Source: Suillus spraguei
Lineage: Eukaryota > Basidiomycota > Agaricomycetes > Boletales > Suillaceae
Assembly: GCA_016800925.1 (NCBI GenBank)
Contig: JABCPU010000253.1
Location: 1 to 64,000 of the forward strand
Length of the DNA: 64,000 bases
Reading direction: 5' to 3'
The stretch's first letter is position 1, and each line of letters starts with the position of its first letter. Positions 1 through 10,755 of the stretch are shown here, piece after piece. A program made the translations under genes and the position numbers. Below the pieces are notes generated by a model that saw nothing but the letters and a program-made list of their open reading frames with translations, was not told where the DNA came from and searched no databases.

Positions 1-958
1 ACAGAACAACCCCTGCCATTATTGCACCCAGGAGAAGTGGCCCTGCGCCACTCGGTTGGACAGGAGGACCCGTGCCCCATGTTTGTCGTGCGTCCGCTGC
101 GCCACCAAGAAGATCAAATGTGTCCCAGCATCCATGGGATCCCCGCCAAAACGTATTCGAGGGAAGTCTACCACCCGGCAGGCTCGCTCCAGGACACCTT
201 CCAGAGCTCCCTCCAATGCGCCGGCTGCCTCGCAGTCCAAAGCCCGAACTCGCAGTCAATCTCGTGGCCCCTCCGGCACTCCAGCTGTCCCTGCTGTTAC
301 CACACCCAAGGCACAGTCCCGTGGGCGCAGCAAGACAATCACTGCCCCCAAGACACCTGCACCTGCACAGCTTGTGAGTCACCCCAATTGTCTATGACCA
401 TCTGACCTTATCTTTCACTTAGCTATTCCGTCTTCAAGCGCCCCAGTGCCTCGTCCGGCACTCGATGTGCCCATGCCGGATCTCCATTCCATGGCAATTG
501 CGATTCGGGATGGTGCCGCTCGAATTGCTCTTCTTGAGGCTCGTGTGGCGGAGCAGGATGGTAAGATTGATACCCTGCAACGCCTCCATGAGGGCCTTCG
601 TCGCAAAGTCATGGACCGGCACCCTTCATTTCCACTTCCCGACTCTCCTGTCAATGCAACCTTTTTGCTTGATCAATCCGTCCCCCTGGCCATCTCACCC
701 CTCCCATCTGCACTTGCTCCCCTCATTGACTTGGATATGGCAGGAATGGAGCCTCCATCTCCGAAAGTCCAGCCTGCATCTATCATTGAGGGTCTCATAT
801 TTGAGCTGAGCCAGATTCAGCCTGAGGGTCCACAAACGTCCGGCGAACTTGTGGACCCAGATGATCCGGGCAACCTTGTCCCAGAATATGATTCTGATGA
901 TATGGATGTTGAGGTGAAGGTTGAACCCTCTGCTGATGAGGGTGAAATGGCTACATAA
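1..958 (+). CDS. Zn2Cys6-like cluster protein, 5' end outside window
   Basis: Unrecognised function; this is the 3' part of a gene that enters from the left edge in frame +2. The first residues contain two C-x2-C-x6-C groups (CHYCTQEKWPC, then CVRCATKKIKC) about 14 residues apart, the spacing of a fungal Zn(2)Cys(6) binuclear cluster. A basic Ser/Arg/Pro-rich stretch follows to about base 373. After a probable intron (GTGAGT at 374, acceptor AG at 421-422) come a short coiled coil (around 500-600) and an acidic tail ending at TAA 956-958. The two exons are in the same genomic frame although the best intron is 49 nt, so the obvious splice would shift frame. Either a weaker donor at 378 is used or there is a one-base lesion. 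Similar short cluster proteins are common, often transposon-associated, in Agaricomycete genomes (family recollection). It abuts satellite DNA, so it may be a decayed copy. Confidence 0.55.
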
Positions 959-989
959 TTGTAGGTTCATAGATGTATATACAATGTTT

Positions 990-3170
990 GAATGAATGTC
1001 AGTGCTGGATGCCAAGTCCGGACATCCGGAACTGGACAATGGAGATTCACAATTGATATTTCGCGACTTCCGGATATCCGGCTACCTGAAACACAACACA
1101 CAATTTAAAGAATTTGAAACATCTCTGTCGAGTTACCTTGTGCCGGGTGCCGGGTCACATTGTGAAACATATCATTCCATATATCTGAAGTGCCGAACCC
1201 CGGACCCCAGGACCCTGGAGTTGGGACTCATCACCATGTGACAGATATCGATCCACATATTTGATGTGCTGAACCCCGAACTCCGGCACTCGGGAGTTAG
1301 AACAATATGAGGCAATACAAAGATATTGATTTACACATGTTCAGTGCCGAACCCCGAACTCCGGCACCCGGCACTCGGGACTCGGGCCTTGGAACTTATA
1401 ACAATGTGAAAGATGTCGATGCACATTTTCTATCACTGACCCCCGAACCCCGGCACCCGGGAGTGAGAAACATGTGAGGCAATACCAAGATATTGATTTA
1501 CACGTGGGAGTGCCGAACCCCGAACTCCGGCACCTGGCAGTTGGGAATCTGGACTCGGGACTCATAACCATGTGAAAGATATCGATCCACATATTTAACC
1601 ACCCAACCCCGAACCCCAGCACCCGGGAGTGAGAACAATGTGAGTCAATACAAAGATATTGATGTACACATGTTGAATGCCAAACCCCGAACTCTGGCAC
1701 CTGGCACTCGGGACTCGGGACTTGGTACTCATAACAATGAGACAGATATCGATCCACATATTTTAACACCGACCCCCAAACCCCGCCACCCGTGAGTTAG
1801 AACCATGTGAGGCAATACAAAGTTGAGTCCTGAATCACGATCACCGAGTGCCGGGTTACCATGTGAGGCAATACCATGATATTGATTTACACATGTTGAG
1901 TGCCGAACCCCGAGCTCCGGCACCTGGGAGTTAGCACAATGTGAGGCAATACCATGATCTTGATTTACACAAGTTGAGTGCCGAACCCTGAGCTCCGGCA
2001 CCCGGCACTCAGGGATCGGCACTCAACTTGTGTAAATCAATATCATGGTGTTGCCTCACATTGTGCTAACTCCAGGGTGCCGGAGCTCGGGGTTTGGCAC
2101 TCAACATGTGTAAATCAATATCATGGTATTGCCTCACATTGTGCTAACTCCCGGGTGCTGGAGTTCGGGGTTCGGCACATAAAATATGTGGATCCAGGTC
2201 TTTCACATTGTTTTGACTGCCGAACCCCGAGCTCTGGCACTCGGGGTTCGGCACTCAACATGTGTAAATCAATATCATGGTATTGCCTCACATTGTGCTA
2301 ACTCCCAGGTGCTGGAGCTCGGGGTTCGGCACTCAACATGTGTAAATCAATATCATGGTATTGCCTCACATTGTGCTAACTCCCGGGTGCCGGAGCTCGG
2401 GGTTCGGCAGTCAAAACAATGTGAAAGGCCTCAATCCACATATTTTATGTACCGAACCCCAAACTCCGGCACCCGGCACTCAGGACTTGGGACTTCCGAG
2501 CTCCGGCACCCAGCACTCGGCACTCGGGACTTGGTACTCATAATGTGAAAGATCTTGAGCAACATATTGTCAGTGCTGAACCCTGAACCCTGGCACCCAG
2601 CACTCGCGACTCGGGACTCAGAACAATGTGAGGCAATAGACACCTATTGATCCACACATTCTAAGTGCCGAACTCCGAACTCCGAAATCTGGTAGTCTAC
2701 TATTTAGGGGTTCGCGGTTTGGTACTCAGGCTTTTGCACTTGAGACCGAAAACAATGTTAGGCAATAAAATGACTTTGATCCACACATTTTTGGTAGATA
2801 TCTTTTTCATCTCAAATCTCCAATCTCGAGTGCCGAACCCCAAATCCTGAAATCCGGTAGTCTACAATTTCGGGGTTTGGTCCTCGGGACTCAGACACAT
2901 GTCAGGCAACAACAAAACTTTGATCCACACATTTTTGGTAGATGTCTGTTTTGTCTCGAATCTCGAGTTTCTAGTTTCTAGTTTCAGTACTCTGCACCCG
3001 CACCCGGCACTCAGCACTAGATGACTCCACACATGGACTTTAAATCTTTCACCTTGTGTGTTGTGTTTCGGGTGTCCGTGTATCTGGAATTCAGGAAATC
3101 TCTAGTTTGAATCTCCAGTTTCGAGTTCCTGGATTCAGGACTTGGCACCCGGCACCCGGCACCTCAATTA
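990..3170. repeat. Degenerate GC-rich satellite with orientation switches
   Basis: About 2.2 kb of tandem, diverged units. The core is GTGCCGAACCCCGAACTCCG followed by variable GGCACCCGGCACTCGGGACT-like blocks. These are separated by AT-richer spacers such as CAATGTGAGGCAATACCATG and ATTGATTTACACATGTTGAG. Unit length is roughly 80-120 bp. From about 1200 to 2000 the units read in one orientation, from about 2010 to 2410 mostly in the other, and from about 2450 they return to the first. Units decay gradually to about 3170. No coding sequence can be supported here; the ORFs are by-products of the repeat. Confidence 0.9.
1930..2070. repeat. Long near-perfect palindrome in the satellite
   Basis: Bases 1930-1992 and 2008-2070 are reverse complements over 63 positions with three mismatches, separated by a 15-base centre. 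The arms contain one whole spacer (GTTAGCACAATGTGAGGCAA) and a core block. Similarity continues outward less exactly, into neighbouring units. It marks the junction between oppositely oriented satellite arrays and could extrude as a hairpin. Confidence 0.9.
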
Positions 3171-3328
3171 TCGATGAATGTCAGACATGATGAATTCAGG
3201 TTTTCGTGCTTCAGGGTTTAGATTTTGGTGGTCGATGGTAGGTATATGCACTCATAGGGTGCATGTATCCTATGTGTTTGATTCTCTGGTGGCTACATCA
3301 GCTGTACGTCTTTATGATACATATCTAG

Positions 3329-3745
3329 GCCCACCCGTATATGTAATATATTTTACCTCAGCCCACCCGTCTATGTAAAATTCCCCCACATCAGCCCACC
3401 CGTATATGTAATATTCTCTCACCTCGGCCCACCCGTATATGTAATATTCTCTTACCTCGGCCCACCCGTCTATGCAATAATATTTGCCTTGCATCTCTCT
3501 TCAGCCCAGCTGTCTATAATATCCTACTCTACATACTACCCAGATGGGCCCACCCATCTCTGTCGGGGATTATATCCCCCTGGCCCATCCGTCAACATCA
3601 GAAATCATGTTTCCCTCGGCCCACCCGTCTCTCCCAAAAATACAAGTCTCCCAGCCCACCCATCTCCATCGGAAATAATATTCCCCCCGGCCCATCCGTC
3701 AACATCGAGGATATACATAACCTCGGCCCATCACCCACTGGCCCG
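3329..3745. repeat. 33-bp minisatellite (GCCCACCCGTATATGTAATA units)
   Basis: Between 3329 and about 3480 a unit of roughly 33 bp recurs about five times, starting GCCCACCCGT and continuing with TATATGTAATATTCTC-like sequence and a CCTCG end. Degenerate GCCCACCC or GCCCATCC units continue to about 3745. Because the unit is a multiple of three, the minus strand is open across several units, but this gives no evidence of a gene. Confidence 0.85.
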
Positions 3746-4308
3746 TCTTTGACGGGATATTATGTGGGTCGGGTGACCCGTATAGTACGGAGTTTGTCAC
3801 TGAAGGGGCTCGCTAGTATGCGAGTCTTGTGCTCTACCTAGTCTGCTTTACTTGCAAAGGCAAGAATGTTCGACCCTAAAGGGAATGCTAAGTTAGTATA
3901 GTTTGATATTGCCTAACCTGTGGTGTGAGAATGCCGTCGGAGGTAGCGAGATGTTAGCGGTAATACTCCGGTCCGTGGGAAACTTGCGGTAAAACTAGCG
4001 GTAAGCGTGGGAATGCAGTAGACAAGCGGTAGCGTGAACAGTAAAACTGCAGTAGTACGAGTGGTAAAACTGTGGTAAGCGTGGGAACTTCTGCGGTAAA
4101 ACAAACGGTAGTGTAGCGATGAAGCATGAGAGAGCGCTAGCGCTAGCGGTGAAGTGCGGGAAAGCATTAATGAGCGGTGGTGCATGCAGCAGTAAAGCAA
4201 TTCTTAGAGACAGTAACTTCAGTAAAGGACTTTATTTCATAGTGACAGTAGTGGTGACTATTCCTAAGTACTGTGTGTACTATAGGAGGGAAGTAAGGAA
4301 AGAGTACA
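3746..4308. other. Non-coding spacer with short AGCGGTAA-type repeats
   Basis: No gene recognised. From about 3955 to 4190 the motif GCGGTAA/GCGGTAAAAC recurs many times at irregular spacing, a simple low-order repeat. It lies between the minisatellite and the 400-bp duplication. Confidence 0.6.
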
Positions 4309-5580
4309 GGTACCTAGGAATTTTATACTAAGGAATAGCTATGGAAACGGAAGGGATAGGATAAACACGCAGCAGACATGTAATAAGACTGCACTACAGT
4401 TTACAAACATCACATACTGGCGAGACTGGATGGACATAGGACAGACGGTAAATCTTGCTTGAGGATGCCAAATGGGTTCGCGGAGATTGCCGAAGATCAC
4501 CACTTTGCGGGAAAGTTGCCGTAGTACAGCCGCTAAGCTGCAATGAGGCTTCCGGAGTGTGGAATGATACCGTTAGATAGGGGTAATGCATGGTAACGTG
4601 TCATGGCAAGGGATGGTGAAGCTGAAAGGTAAGGATAATGATATGTAGCTGTGTGACACCTATACGAAAATGTGCCCTTTCAAGCTCAGCATGAGTTTGT
4701 TTGTCACAACGGGTACCTAGGAATTTTATACTAAGGAATAGCTACGGAAATGGAAGGGATAGGATAAACACGCAGCAGACATGTAATAAGACTGCACTAC
4801 AGTTTACAAAACATCACGTACCAGCGAGACTGGATGGACATAGGACGGACGGTGAATCTTGCTTGTGGATGCCTAATGGGTTCGCGGAGATTGCCGAAGA
4901 TCACCACTTCATGGGAAAATTGCCGTAGTACAGCCATTAAGCTGCAATGAGGCTTCCGGAGTGCAGAACGATACCATTAGATAGGGGTAAACACATGGTA
5001 AAGTAGGACGGTGAAGCTGAAGGGTGTCACGAATTCCAAATACAAATCATTACTCTTTTCTTAATTTCTCTAAAGCGTCTAAACCAGCGCTAAGACAAAC
5101 ACAAACTCCATCGAAATCCCTATAACCACTTCTATAACCGAACTTCCTGATGAAGATGAAGAGATCTTTTATGATGCTATCGGATAAGATAAGATAAGAT
5201 AGTATCACGTGATCTTAGAACCTTCTAGAATATGATGTCATAACAATGTCACAACTATCACATCGTATGATTCTCGTTTCTATTTTATGATTGGCTAGTA
5301 GTTTCAAACTCAGTTTATATCTCAGTTTCAATATGTGTATATAGTTAGCTAGTTTCGCTGTAGTAGTTCTTTAGTTCAAACCTCTTGTATCTACAATTGT
5401 AGCAATCCAAGACGTCCTTGCTCCTCTCTCTCTCTGTGATAACCTTAGTTTGAGTCCTAGTCTCTGCCCTAGTGTTAATTCGTTTGTGGGTTGTGACAAG
5501 GGTAAGGATAATGATAGCCATGTGACACCTATACGAAAATGTGCCGTTTCAAGCTCAGCGTGAGTTTGTTCGTCACAACG
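4309..5580 (+). repeat. Tandem duplication of a 0.4-kb unit
   Basis: Unit 1 runs 4309-4711 and unit 2 runs 4712-5580. Both begin GGTACCTAGGAATTTTATAC and both end GTCACAACG. Internal stretches (for example ACACGCAGCAGACATGTAAT) are almost identical. Unit 2 is longer because a 474-bp solo LTR sits at 5025-5498; without it the units have nearly the same length. No ORF of note. Confidence 0.88.
5025..5498 (+). mobile_element. Solo LTR, 474 bp, with target duplication
   Basis: It begins TGTCACGAATTCC and ends GGTTGTGACA, giving a 6-bp terminal inverted repeat TGTCAC/GTGACA and the canonical TG...CA ends. It is flanked by AGGG at 5021-5024 and AGGG at 5499-5502. The unoccupied counterpart in unit 1 (CTGAAAGGTAAGGATAATG, about 4622-4640) shows the empty site with one substitution. 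A TATATAG box near 5338 and a CT-rich run near 5423 fit an LTR promoter region. No internal retroelement sequence remains. The element class (Ty3 or Ty1 type) cannot be told from the LTR alone. Confidence 0.85.
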
Positions 5581-5673
5581 CCCAGCCTTAACACATCAAT
5601 TAACATTAAAAGTATGTATCCAATCGATATCAGCATCTGCTGAGATGACTTGATGCTGAAATCATGAAAATAG

Positions 5674-8600
5674 ATGGCTCCTCATAAATGGACAACATCC
5701 GAGCAGGAGGTGTGGCTTGAACCATGGTACCAAAATTTTGCTGAAAAGCAGAGTGACAAGAGTAGAAACCACAAAAACTTCTTTGCGGACCTTTATGAAA
5801 AATGGTTCGAGGCATTTCCAGAGCCTTGGCCAAATAATATCACCGAGTTCAGGCTGTTAACGCTGGAAGAACATAATAGTGCAACTGAAATACAGAAAGC
5901 TGTAAGTTTCATTGAACATTTCACTAATGATACTGAAAATGTTTGATAGAAATTACATACACAATTCAAAAACAACTTCAGTGGGTCAAAGGTGGGGTGA
6001 CAAGCAAAAGTGAATGCCAACAATGTCTTCGACACTGTTGTGCGGAAGATAACTGAATGCGAAAAACCTACACGAATGCTTCAGGAACACGAAGCTTATT
6101 CCAAGTTGTACTATGTTGATCGTATTCAGAAATCTGTCCAAGAGACACTCAAGGTTGCACAAGCAACACAATCACTCACCAATGGTCAGCGAGTAGCGCT
6201 ATTGAAAAAAGATACTGCTGCTCTGTATGCAGGCGAGTCTGAGGAGATCAAGGCTAAAGTGAAGGAGTATATCCATGCACAGAAGGAAGAGCGTAGTAAG
6301 GAAAAAGCTGAGCCTTGGAGTGAGGAAGATCAGCAGCAGTGCGTCCTGCTCAAGTTCATTAAATCATATGGCAGTATCACCTGACGTGCATAAAGGAATC
6401 TTACCAAACTGGCCACCATTGCAAATCAATTCCTCAAAGGTCTCGCTGACGCCACCGGTCTATCCTTCAGCCTTCTCATTGGGGGTCCATCTGTCGAGTT
6501 AGGTGGAATGATTGATGTCTGGAGGTATGTTCTAGATTAGAAACTTAAAACTTGAGAGTCAAAATGTTAAGACCGTACTCAAAGGTAGAGAGATCCGAAG
6601 GGCTTTGGCCTCAGTTCGTGCACTGTGCCCCTTTCTCGAGTAATGCCCCTTATTTCAAGGAGAAGTTATTCATCCAAAGATCCAGAAGGAGTTGCATGGC
6701 AGATCCGGGCGTCCGAAGGTACCGGATATGATCCATCCGAAGGTTGTTCAGAATGCAAGGATAGAACAAAGATTAAGGCTAGCTTCGGAACGAGTTCCTA
6801 ACTAGAAACCAACAGAGGTAGACTATCCGAAGATAGAGTCGGAGATATAGACTATAGGAATCAATCCTAAGTCTCGGAAGGTGACTTTAGAGCAGAGGGT
6901 GGCTCAAGTCCGGAAGAAGCGGAATGAGTAGAATCTAAGATGATATTCGAACTAAGGTTCTACGGAGATCTACAAGTGGTTTATATACTGTAAGTATCTA
7001 AGATGGATAATCAACAAGTCCGGGACCGAGGGCTATGTACGAAGTGTAACGGAAGTCTATTAGTTAATGCACAGCGGATCAGTAAGCATGAGTCGGAAAT
7101 GAACACAGGAAACGGATCAGTGACACAGGACGGAAATATAAACAGCTGTAATACCGGAAACAGGAGGAATGACGAAAGGAGATAGACACAGATATACACA
7201 AGGGAGTTAAGGTGCGAGAAGTGAGCACATTCGGATGGGTGGTCCGGACAGGATCTGTGGACCGGACGGATATGGAATTGATCGGATCTGATCGGATATG
7301 GTCGGATCTGAGATTAGAAGTATGGTATATGACACAAAATGACACTCAGCTGAGCAGCTTCCATGTTGGGATGACGAAACTGGGGAATAATTTCAGTCAG
7401 GCTTACCCTAAATTTGAGAGTGAGATAGTCGCACCATTCTGAGATTATCTGTATCATGTGTACTGTAAGTGTCATCTCTGACCATCATCTGTGACACCTT
7501 GTACAAAAGGCTTACCATTTTGACCACAGCAGAGGCTGCAGAACTAAAAGCTGAGAAGATGGGGGGAGCAGGCAGCTCCATGTTACAGTCGTACATGCCC
7601 CTATTCATTCTCTCTTTGTCTCCTTTACTTGTATATTACATTGACTCATATGCTCAACGCATCTGTACTATAGTTGCCTGCCTTCTTTGAATACGCACTT
7701 ACGTTCTCATGTTTCTCTTGGTTCGTGCGCACATATTGACCTATTTAAGCACGTTGTATTATGCTTGTATACTTTACTTTAATCTTACTGGGTTTTACCT
7801 GGAACATCCTTCACTTAGGCCTCCAACCTAAGTCGTCTTGAATCGTCTCTAAGTCTAAGCACTCCTTAGCCTTAGTCTCTATTCTCGTAGAACCTCTTAG
7901 ACTTGTCTTAGAGGCTGAACCCTTGATAGTACTCGGAACGCGTTCCTTGTACCTTCACCTTGTCCTCTTCTGGACATTGTAGAACTTCCCAGCAGACCGT
8001 CTGTGTCTTTTCACTGTCGCTGGTGACGCCACCCCAGTTCGTAACACTCCAGTTCATCATGGGGAAATGGCTTGTGTGATGAGAATCAATCATCATATCC
8101 TGCATCAGGTATGATGGATGAGTTGTCCAAGCAGGATACATCTTTGTCAGGCACGTTTGCATCCCCGGATTTATCTGAGTTTCCTTCTTCATCAAATGGT
8201 CCCACATTATCCTCTCTGCTGCCCTTCAGCTCTGACAATGTTCTCTCCGTCAACAATCAACCAAACTAACAGCCATCTGACAACTTTGATGACTTCCTAG
8301 AGACCTTGGCCCAGAATCTGCCAATGTCAACTGTTGACTACTTGATGTCACATGTTCCTCCTTTGGTTGAGACACCTTCCATTCCTGCGGTTCCAGCTGC
8401 AGTTGAAACACTCCTTCTGCCAATTTCTCCCCACCATGGTGATTCTGTTGCCATGCCCGAGCCATTTGATGGTATGCCCTCAGCTGATCTACTTCCTCTA
8501 CTTCCTAATGGATTCACGCATCCCACTTCACACATCCTTGGAAATGCAGAGGAGCCCAACAGCAACAGGCCGGATGCACTCCCTCCATCTTCAATGGCAG

Positions 8601-9458
8601 AAGACTATACAGAGGGCTCGTGCCCTCTGTCCACCCTGTCCTACACACCTGCTTCAGCAAATGTTGTGACTGAGGCCGACGTAAATGAGATTCAAATGGA
8701 CAAGGGGAATGACAGCAACGGACCCCATAGAACAAGGCGTGCACACATTCTATCTACACGCAACACAGTCGCCAACTCAATCGGTAACAACTCCAAGGAG
8801 AACGGGCTATCAAATCTGGCTTCAAAATGCAGCCATGACACTAATTCATCCGCTCGTGCAGGCCAGCAAGCAAAGTAAGCCTCTTCTTGTGTTTTTACAT
8901 CTCTTGTGCTCATTATCTCACACAGAAGGCCAAGAGCATGAGCTCAATACTATCTGTCAGAGGTCGCCTTATCAGTTTCTTCCTGTATTCAGTTTCTTGC
9001 ATCTGCATTTTGTTGCTTTCATTTTCGTTTGATACCACTCAATGAAGAATCATCTTTTGACTCATCGAGTGAGCCCAACTAAGTGCTGCGAACAATATGC
9101 AATGCTGCCAGGGCAAAATTTTATTGAATGTGTTATGTACAGTGCTAAATTCAATCGCATGACCTGTCATAATGTGTGGCCACTGACTTCCGCGGGACTC
9201 TTGCAAATAGTGCATACACGCCAGATGTACTAAAGTATCGATATATTGACCCAGGAGCTCATGTTGTGTTGGGACAGCCCAGACTATGCTCAAAGACCCC
9301 TTGGATGCTCCAAACAGGAAATACGGAGCCATGTTGTTGTGGCTACAGCTCAGTGGATCATGGGTGCCAAAGACGCGTCTGTTCCAGATGCCCAGCTGAA
9401 AGACATAACTGAACTACCTGATCATGGCAAGATCAAAGAAGAAGTCAGCTTCAACTGA
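5674..9458 (+). pseudogene. Decayed copy of a lineage-expanded unknown protein family
   Basis: Pieces on the plus strand line up in order with a large family of Agaricomycete hypothetical proteins (family recollection, function unknown). The first exon (5674 to about 5900) starts MAPHKWTTSEQEVWLEPWYQ. A second block at 6010-6384 contains KPTRMLQEHEAYSKLYYVDR and a charged helical stretch. The next block ends near 6524 with LSFSLLIGGPSVELGGMIDV. This resumes after an intron at 7358 with FHVGMTKLGNNFSQAYPKFE. Ser/Pro/Asn-rich segments follow at 8072-8878, with a possible tail to 9458. Breaks seen: a frame change near 5985-6010, TGA at 7440-7442 in the conserved block, and TAA at 8267-8269. The intron at 6525-7357 carries a 770-bp solo LTR. 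The gene is probably dead; joins beyond 7450 are uncertain. Confidence 0.6.
6565..7334 (+). mobile_element. Solo LTR, 770 bp, inside an intron
   Basis: It begins TGTTAAGACCGTACTCAAAG and ends GGTATATGACA, with TGT...ACA ends. The 5-bp sequence CAAAA flanks it on both sides (6560-6564 and 7335-7339), a clean target-site duplication. Removing the LTR and one CAAAA leaves a 58-nt intron with GTATGT donor (6525) and CAG acceptor (7355-7357), so the insertion went into a normal intron of the surrounding gene. The first about 550 bp are similar, in inverse orientation, to 10228-10755. Confidence 0.85.
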
Positions 9459-10140
9459 AAGGAAAATGAGTGTTTGAAAGAGTACCTTCAAGTTGTACGG
9501 TACTGCCTAGAGTATTAATGATGATGAGGATTAGCAAGACTGAATCAGCAAGTCAATCATAATGAAATTAAGACTCACGGATTCAAATAATGAATTAAAA
9601 TGAGTGTGTTGATCCAAAGGCACTCGTACTTTGACATCCAAACTAGCAAGACTAAATCAGTGAGTCAATCATAATGAAGTTTAGACTCACAGATTGGAAT
9701 AATGAACTAAAATGAGTGCGTCGATCCAAAGGCACTCGGACTTTGACATCCAAACTTGTTGGGTACATAATATTGGCTCCGTAGTGTCTGGGTGGTGGGT
9801 AGATGCCGCAAAGAGCAGGATGTTACTAGGTCCGTTTGAAAGCTTTGGTAGTCCCACGATTCGTTCTCATGGTTGAAGAACACATTTTCAAATGCGAAGT
9901 CCCAGTGCTGTGCAGTGTGTCAGTCATAATTAAGGTACAAGAAATGATCCTATCGTCAGATCCTATCTGATCGATCATCACGGATCAAGGAGAGTGAGGG
10001 AGGCAGGACAATGGCAGGTGTAAATGGAGGTGAACTACCAAATATCCATATGAAGCATTCAACCCCCATAGAAGAGTGATTTATAAGCATGGGAAGCCGG
10101 CAGCGTGATCCTGGTGTAGGGATATATCCTGGATACATCA
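9459..10140. other. Non-coding stretch with a 112-bp tandem repeat
   Basis: No gene recognised. Two consecutive copies of a 112-bp unit occupy 9532-9643 and 9644-9755 (start TAGCAAGACTGAATCAGCAA, end CTTTGACATCCAAAC), differing at about a dozen positions. The rest (9756-10140) holds no feature I can name; it could be part of the neighbouring LTR-related element. Confidence 0.7.
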
Positions 10141-10755
10141 TGTTGGACAGTGGATGACAACAGAAGAGTATGTATCGGACTTTTAGGACTATAGTCCACT
10201 TAGGATATATCTATATAACATCATCGGCTGGTTTCCTGTGTCTCATTTCTGACTCATGCTTACTGATCCGCTGTGCATTAACTAATAGACTTCCATTATA
10301 CATCGTACATAGCCCTCGGTCCCAGACTCGCTGATTATCCATGCTAGTTACTTCCAGTATATAAATCACTTGTAAATCTCCGTAGAACCTTAGTTCGAAT
10401 ATCATCTTAGATTCTGCTCATTCTGTTCCTCTGGACTTGAGTTACTTCCAACTCTAGTTATCTTCTGAGACTTAGGATTGATTCCTACAGTCTACATCTC
10501 CAACTCTACCTTTGGGTAGTCTACCTCTGTTAGTTTCTAGTTAAGGAACTCGTTCCGAGACTAGTCTTAATCCTCATTCCATCTCCACATTCTGGATAAC
10601 CTTCGGACATCCGGATCTGCTATGCTACCACTTCTGGATCTTCAGATGTATATCCTCCCTCTGAAATAAGGGGCATTACTCGGGAAAGGGGCACAGTGCA
10701 TGAACTGAGGCCAAAAGCCCTTCGGATCTCTTAACCTTTGAGTACGGTCTTAACA
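10141..10755 (-). mobile_element. LTR-related element, minus orientation, 3' end unsure
   Basis: Read on the minus strand it begins at 10755 with TGTTAAGACCGTACTCAAAG, the same start as the LTR at 6565. It stays similar to that copy down to about 10228 (for example TCTATTAGTTAATGCACAGC is shared). Beyond that the two differ. A possible end is TGTCCAACA at 10141-10149, but no matching target duplication is visible (right flank GATAT, left flank CATCA). It interrupts a Helitron-helicase-like reading frame exactly at 10755/10756. Confidence 0.65.

Noticed and set aside
1200..3200. Possible CRISPR-like repeat array
   Set aside because: Units are contiguous, diverged and change orientation, with no unique constant-length spacers; the genome is eukaryotic.
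6565..10755. Single DNA transposon with about 550-bp terminal inverted repeats
   Set aside because: The left copy has its own CAAAA target duplication at both ends and a complete LTR structure, so it is an independent insertion.
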